From: Acidilobaceae archaeon
Lineage (GTDB): Archaea; Thermoproteota; Thermoprotei_A; Sulfolobales; Acidilobaceae
Length of the DNA stretch: 7,746 nucleotides
Direction of reading: 5' to 3'
Assembly: GCA_027057815.1 (NCBI GenBank)
Contig: JALURD010000250.1
Span: 1 to 7,746 of the forward strand
Shown: piece by piece, positions 5,110 to 7,746 of the stretch
How positions within the stretch are numbered: the stretch's first letter is position 1
Layout of the letters: every line of letters starts with the position of its first letter
Notes under the pieces: model-generated
Told to the model about the DNA's origin: nothing
The model's input: only the letters and a program-made list of their open reading frames with translations
Databases searched by the model: none
Made by a program: the position numbers and the translations under genes

Positions 5110-6688
5110 CGAGGAGGAGTTCAGGACGCTGACAGAGTTCGCCAAGTACCTAGGTAGAAGCGGTGGTGTGGCCGAGTTCGAGATTGACAGGGATAGGATG
5201 AGGAGGAACGGGTACACCTTAATGGATGTCGTGGCTGTGCTTGAGGGCCTCGAGGAAGCGCAAGTGATTGGCGAGGACCTGGAAATACTGCGGAGGGAGG
5301 CCTGGGAGGAGTCTAAGGCCACTCTATGGTTGGGGGATGACGGCTGGCTCTACGTTTCCAGCCGGAGGCTCCTAAAGCCGGTCTTCGAGCGCCTAGGCTT
5401 CACTCCAGCGTATGAGAGGGGATTGAGGGCCTTCCGCCTCCCACCCCACTGGTACGCTAAGCTCGTGGAGGCACTCAAGTCGAGCGGGATCCCCGTTGAG
5501 GACAAGCTGGGGCTACTGGAGGGTGCGCGCCTCCCGCGGAGGATAGAGTTCCTGGGAGAGCTGAGGGACTACCAGGAGGAGGCACTTGAGGCCTGGCTGG
5601 AGAATCGTGGCAGGGGAGTGATAGCCCTACCCACGGGCGCCGGGAAGACCGTAGTCGCTATAGCCGCGGCTGCCAGGCTAAGCGTCTGGACGCTTGTCGT
5701 AGTATACACTAAGGAGCACGTCCACCAATGGATTCAGGCTTTCAGGAAATTCACCGATGCAGGGGGACTCGTCGGAGCCTACTATGGTGAGGAAAAGAGG
5801 CTCGCCCCAATAACAGTAACAACGTATCAGACAGCGTTCAGGAAGATACGCCTCTTCGCCCCCCGCTACGCCTTCCTAGTGTTCGATGAGGCTCACCACC
5901 TCCCGGCCGACAAGTTCAGGGCTATAGCCATGCAGATGCCGGCCCCTTACAGGATGGGGCTTTCGGCCACGATTGAGAGGGAGGATGGGAAGCACGAGGA
6001 GATATTCCCACTCGTTGGCGGCGTGGTATACCACACCACGCCCGGCAGGCTCACGAGCGAGGGTTACCTGGCGCCATTCACGATCCGCCTGGTCAGGGTG
6101 AAGCTCTCCCCCCAGAGGAGGCTGGAGTATGAGAGGCTCAGGAGGGAATACCAGAAGCTCGCCGGGGGTAGGACTTTCCAGGAGGTCCTTGCAGCCGCTA
6201 AGAGGGGGGATCCCACTGCGGCCGAGGCGCTGAGAGTGCACGCCCGGATGAGGGAGCTCATACAAGAAGCTCCAGAGAAGCTGGAGGAGGTCGAGAGAAT
6301 AGTCAGGGACGAGCTAGCCAAGGGATCCAAGATCATAGTTTTCACGCAGTACAGGAGGCAGGCAGAGGAGCTGGCTCGCAGGCTCGAGGCCCATTTGATA
6401 CACGGGGAAATGGACGCCACGAGGAGGAAGAGGGAGCTTGAAGCCTTCAAGAGGGAGGAGAGCGGAGTCTTAGTAGTCACAACGGTGGGCGACGAGGGCC
6501 TCGACATCCCAGACGCCAACGTTGGAATTTTCGTCTCGGGCACAGGCTCCAGGAGGCAGTTCCTCCAGAGACTCGGCAGACTCCTACGCCCCGGCCCAGG
6601 TAAGAAGGCAGTACTCTACGAGGTCATAGTGTCTGGGACGAGTGAGGAGTACCAGGCAAGGAGGCGGAGAGCACTAGACCTATACTAG
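5081..6688 (+). CDS. XPB-family superfamily 2 DNA helicase
   Basis: XPB is a 3'-5' DNA translocase or helicase; archaeal forms are linked to repair and often act with the nuclease Bax1. From TTG 5081 the product is 535 residues. The first ~155 residues form an N-terminal region, probably including a damage-recognition-like domain. RecA1 has LRDYQ at 161-165, Walker A TGAGKT at 185-190, TVTTYQ at 245-250, DEAH at 269-272 and SAT at 295-297. The XPB-specific RED triplet is present at 300-302. A helical, highly charged insertion at about 335-405 fits the thumb region. RecA2 follows, with VGDEGLD at 469-475 and the arginine-finger motif QRLGRLLR at 496-503. All core motifs are intact. Start choice: frame extension to 4991 is an artefact of the overlapping gene; TTG 5081 or GTG 5093 (GAGG six bases before) are both credible. 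It sits behind the 151-residue gene, and no Bax1 gene follows. Confidence 0.93.
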   Translation: MRIRVKGWLSEEEFRTLTEFAKYLGRSGGVAEFEIDRDRMRRNGYTLMDVVAVLEGLEEAQVIGEDLEILRREAWEESKATLWLGDDGWLYVSSRRLLKPVFERLGFTPAYERGLRAFRLPPHWYAKLVEALKSSGIPVEDKLGLLEGARLPRRIEFLGELRDYQEEALEAWLENRGRGVIALPTGAGKTVVAIAAAARLSVWTLVVVYTKEHVHQWIQAFRKFTDAGGLVGAYYGEEKRLAPITVTTYQTAFRKIRLFAPRYAFLVFDEAHHLPADKFRAIAMQMPAPYRMGLSATIEREDGKHEEIFPLVGGVVYHTTPGRLTSEGYLAPFTIRLVRVKLSPQRRLEYERLRREYQKLAGGRTFQEVLAAAKRGDPTAAEALRVHARMRELIQEAPEKLEEVERIVRDELAKGSKIIVFTQYRRQAEELARRLEAHLIHGEMDATRRKRELEAFKREESGVLVVTTVGDEGLDIPDANVGIFVSGTGSRRQFLQRLGRLLRPGPGKKAVLYEVIVSGTSEEYQARRRRALDLY

Positions 6689-6714
6689 GAGACCTCGCTT
6701 CAGGATCGTACTAG

Positions 6715-6728
6715 AGGTTATTTTGCTC
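6715..6728 (+). terminator. T-rich stretch after the helicase gene
   Basis: TTATTTT at 6718-6724, about 30 bases after the helicase stop, is the only T-rich run in the 88-base gap. Archaeal RNA polymerase terminates at such runs without a hairpin. It is short, so the call is tentative. Confidence 0.3.
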
Positions 6729-6749
6729 CAAACCCGCAGGGATCACTTG

Positions 6750-6760
6750 GCCTTTTAGGG
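6750..6760 (+). promoter_or_regulatory. TATA-like box of the ZIP transporter gene
   Basis: CTTTTAG centred at 6755 stands about 22 bases before ATG 6777, a spacing expected of a leaderless transcript; no ribosome site precedes this ATG. Confidence 0.5.
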
Positions 6761-6776
6761 GGTTAACCCGCGCTGG

Positions 6777-7592
6777 ATGGGTGCCAGCCTGTTGGAGGGA
6801 GTGATAGCAGGTATTGAGGCCTACCTCTCCAAACTATCGCCGCCTATGGCGGCCGGCGTGCTTGGGCTCATAGTGGCGGCTTTGACTAGCGTCGGGGGAC
6901 TTATCGCGGTCCTCGCTCCGGGGATTAAGGAGAGAAGGGACCTGCTCATGGACTTGGGCCTGGGCTTCAGTTCAGGCGTCATGATAGTTGCCAGCTTCAC
7001 TAGCCTCCTCCTGCCAGCGATAGACCTCGGGGGCTTCTACAGGGCCTTAGCCGGCTTCATAGCCGGGGTACTCGCCATATCCATGGTTGAAAGGCTCACG
7101 CCACACCTACACGTGGTTAAAGGAGCCGAGGGGCCCAAGGAGGCGGCTAGGAGGCTTAGAGCGATATGGCTGGTCGCGCTCGCTATAATAATCCACAACC
7201 TCCCTGAGGGAATGGCTGTAGGCTTCTCCAGCGTGGCGAGCCTGCGGGAGGGCGTGATCGTGGCCCTCGCCATCGGACTCCAGGACATACCCGAGGGTAC
7301 GGCCGTGGCGCTTCCAGTATTAGCAAGCGGGGGCTCAAGATCATTCGCTCTAGGCGTTGCAGTACTCAGCGGGCTGAGCGAGGCCGCCACTAGCCTGCTA
7401 GCGGGGATAATGGGCCACGCCTACTCATGGCTATTGCCATACGCTCTTTCCTTCGCGGCCGGGGCAATGGTATACGTCGTCAGCCATGAGGCGTTACCGG
7501 AGAGCCACAGAGCAGGCCACGAGGCCAAGGCCACCGCAGGCTTCCTTCTAGGATTCATCATAATGCTCTGGCTCGACACGACACTCGGCTGA
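6777..7592 (+). CDS. ZIP-family divalent metal transporter (ZupT/GufA-like)
   Basis: The 271-residue integral membrane protein carries the two ZIP metal-site helices: HNLPEGMAVG at residues 140-149 in the fourth segment and QDIPEGTAVA at 169-178 in the fifth. These histidine, asparagine, aspartate and glutamate residues coordinate Zn, Fe or Mn in the transport path. About eight hydrophobic segments can be placed (near 24-47, 58-80, 88-104, 129-150, 158-180, 189-211, 218-236 and 253-269), with outer-leaflet or loop histidines at HLHVV (110-114) and HEALPESHRAGHE (237-249). QDIPEG in the fifth helix is typical of the GufA-like branch. ZIP proteins generally move metal into the cytoplasm. ATG 6777 is chosen because TATA-like CTTTTAG lies 22 bases upstream. 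It is separate from the helicase gene, 88 bases away. Metal specificity cannot be read from sequence alone. Confidence 0.93.
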   Translation: MGASLLEGVIAGIEAYLSKLSPPMAAGVLGLIVAALTSVGGLIAVLAPGIKERRDLLMDLGLGFSSGVMIVASFTSLLLPAIDLGGFYRALAGFIAGVLAISMVERLTPHLHVVKGAEGPKEAARRLRAIWLVALAIIIHNLPEGMAVGFSSVASLREGVIVALAIGLQDIPEGTAVALPVLASGGSRSFALGVAVLSGLSEAATSLLAGIMGHAYSWLLPYALSFAAGAMVYVVSHEALPESHRAGHEAKATAGFLLGFIIMLWLDTTLG

Positions 7593-7746
7593 GAGGGTAA
7601 GGCTTTTAACCTATCGGATGGCGTGGGTTAGCCGGCCCCCAGCTTGGAGGCTGGGCTGGAGGGGCTGGGGTATGCAAGAAAACCGCGGCTAGGATTCACC
7701 CGGCTGTCCTCGAGTTAGACCGGATGACCCGGGACCGTGAAAGGTT
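7593..7746 (+). other. Right-edge non-coding stretch with TATA-like box and inverted repeats
   Basis: GGCTTTTAACC at 7601-7611 resembles a TATA box, predicting a transcript from about 7630. AGCCGG at 7630-7635 can pair with CCGGCT at 7700-7705, and within this span CCCAGC (7638-7643) can pair either with GCTGGG (7650-7655) or, one base longer, with GCTGGGG (7664-7670). The frames starting at ATG 7618 and 7671 both end at the TAG in GGCTAG near 7690, so no long protein starts there; a frame from ATG 7724 runs off the edge. It may be a structured RNA or a leader of the next gene. I match it to no known RNA family. Confidence 0.3.

Larger units (their letters stand above)
801..6328. repeat. Dispersed palindromic octamer GGGATCCC (12 copies; 15 GGATCC cores)
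   Basis: Exact copies start at 801, 1370, 1823, 2084, 2526, 2584, 3033, 3094, 4548, 4961, 5486 and 6207. Core-only copies are at 2113, 2877 and 6323. Ten octamers are in genes and two lie just before start codons. In genes they read as Gly-Ser (4), Gly-Ile-Pro (2) or Asp-Pro (4), so all three frames are used. Stretches 1-800, 3102-4547 and everything after 6328 lack the octamer. With independent bases at about 58% GC, I estimate roughly 0.2 copies expected in the window. Confidence 0.85.

Noticed and set aside
5876..6543. Minus-strand frames within the helicase gene
   Set aside because: They are antisense to conserved helicase motifs from DEAH onward.

Overview
The window looks like chromosomal DNA from a GC-rich hyperthermophilic crenarchaeon, most likely of the Desulfurococcales (Aeropyrum-like); the exact genus is inference. 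The grounds are an archaeal uL11, an archaeal XPB-type helicase, AT-rich TATA boxes about 25 bases before presumed transcription starts, frequent GTG and TTG starts, heavy use of AGG (Arg) and ATA (Ile), and a tRNA-His with its G-1 in the DNA. No mobile element, CRISPR array, toxin-antitoxin pair or defence cassette is visible.

Layout. Positions 1-724 (minus) hold a creatininase-family amidohydrolase whose C-terminus runs off the left edge. It is divergent, across a shared TATA-like element, from a small two-helix membrane protein with a SHOCT-like tail (811-1260, plus). Next come a BtuF-like substrate-binding protein without a signal peptide (1380-2213, plus) and ribosomal protein uL11 (2322-2831, plus). 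On the minus strand follow a six-helix membrane protein of unknown function (2860-3420), a 95-residue unknown protein (3587-3874) and tRNA-His(GTG) (4024-4101). The plus strand then carries an 83-residue protein, possibly an Sm/SH3-like barrel (4336-4587), a 151-residue unknown protein (4654-5109) that overlaps the start of an XPB-family helicase (5081 or 5093 to 6688), and a ZIP metal transporter (6777-7592). The last 154 bases have a TATA-like box and GC-rich inverted repeats but no convincing gene.

How the genes relate. Most appear to be transcribed singly or in very short units, and no shared pathway is apparent. The one tight linkage is the unknown 151-residue protein with the helicase, which suggests a functional partnership. 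uL11 has neither of its usual archaeal operon companions beside it.

The strongest unexplained signal is at the DNA level. The palindrome GGGATCCC occurs 12 times and its core GGATCC 15 times. Inside genes it falls in all three reading frames, so protein sequence does not explain it; two copies lie exactly 2 bases before predicted start codons. It behaves like a highly iterated palindrome.
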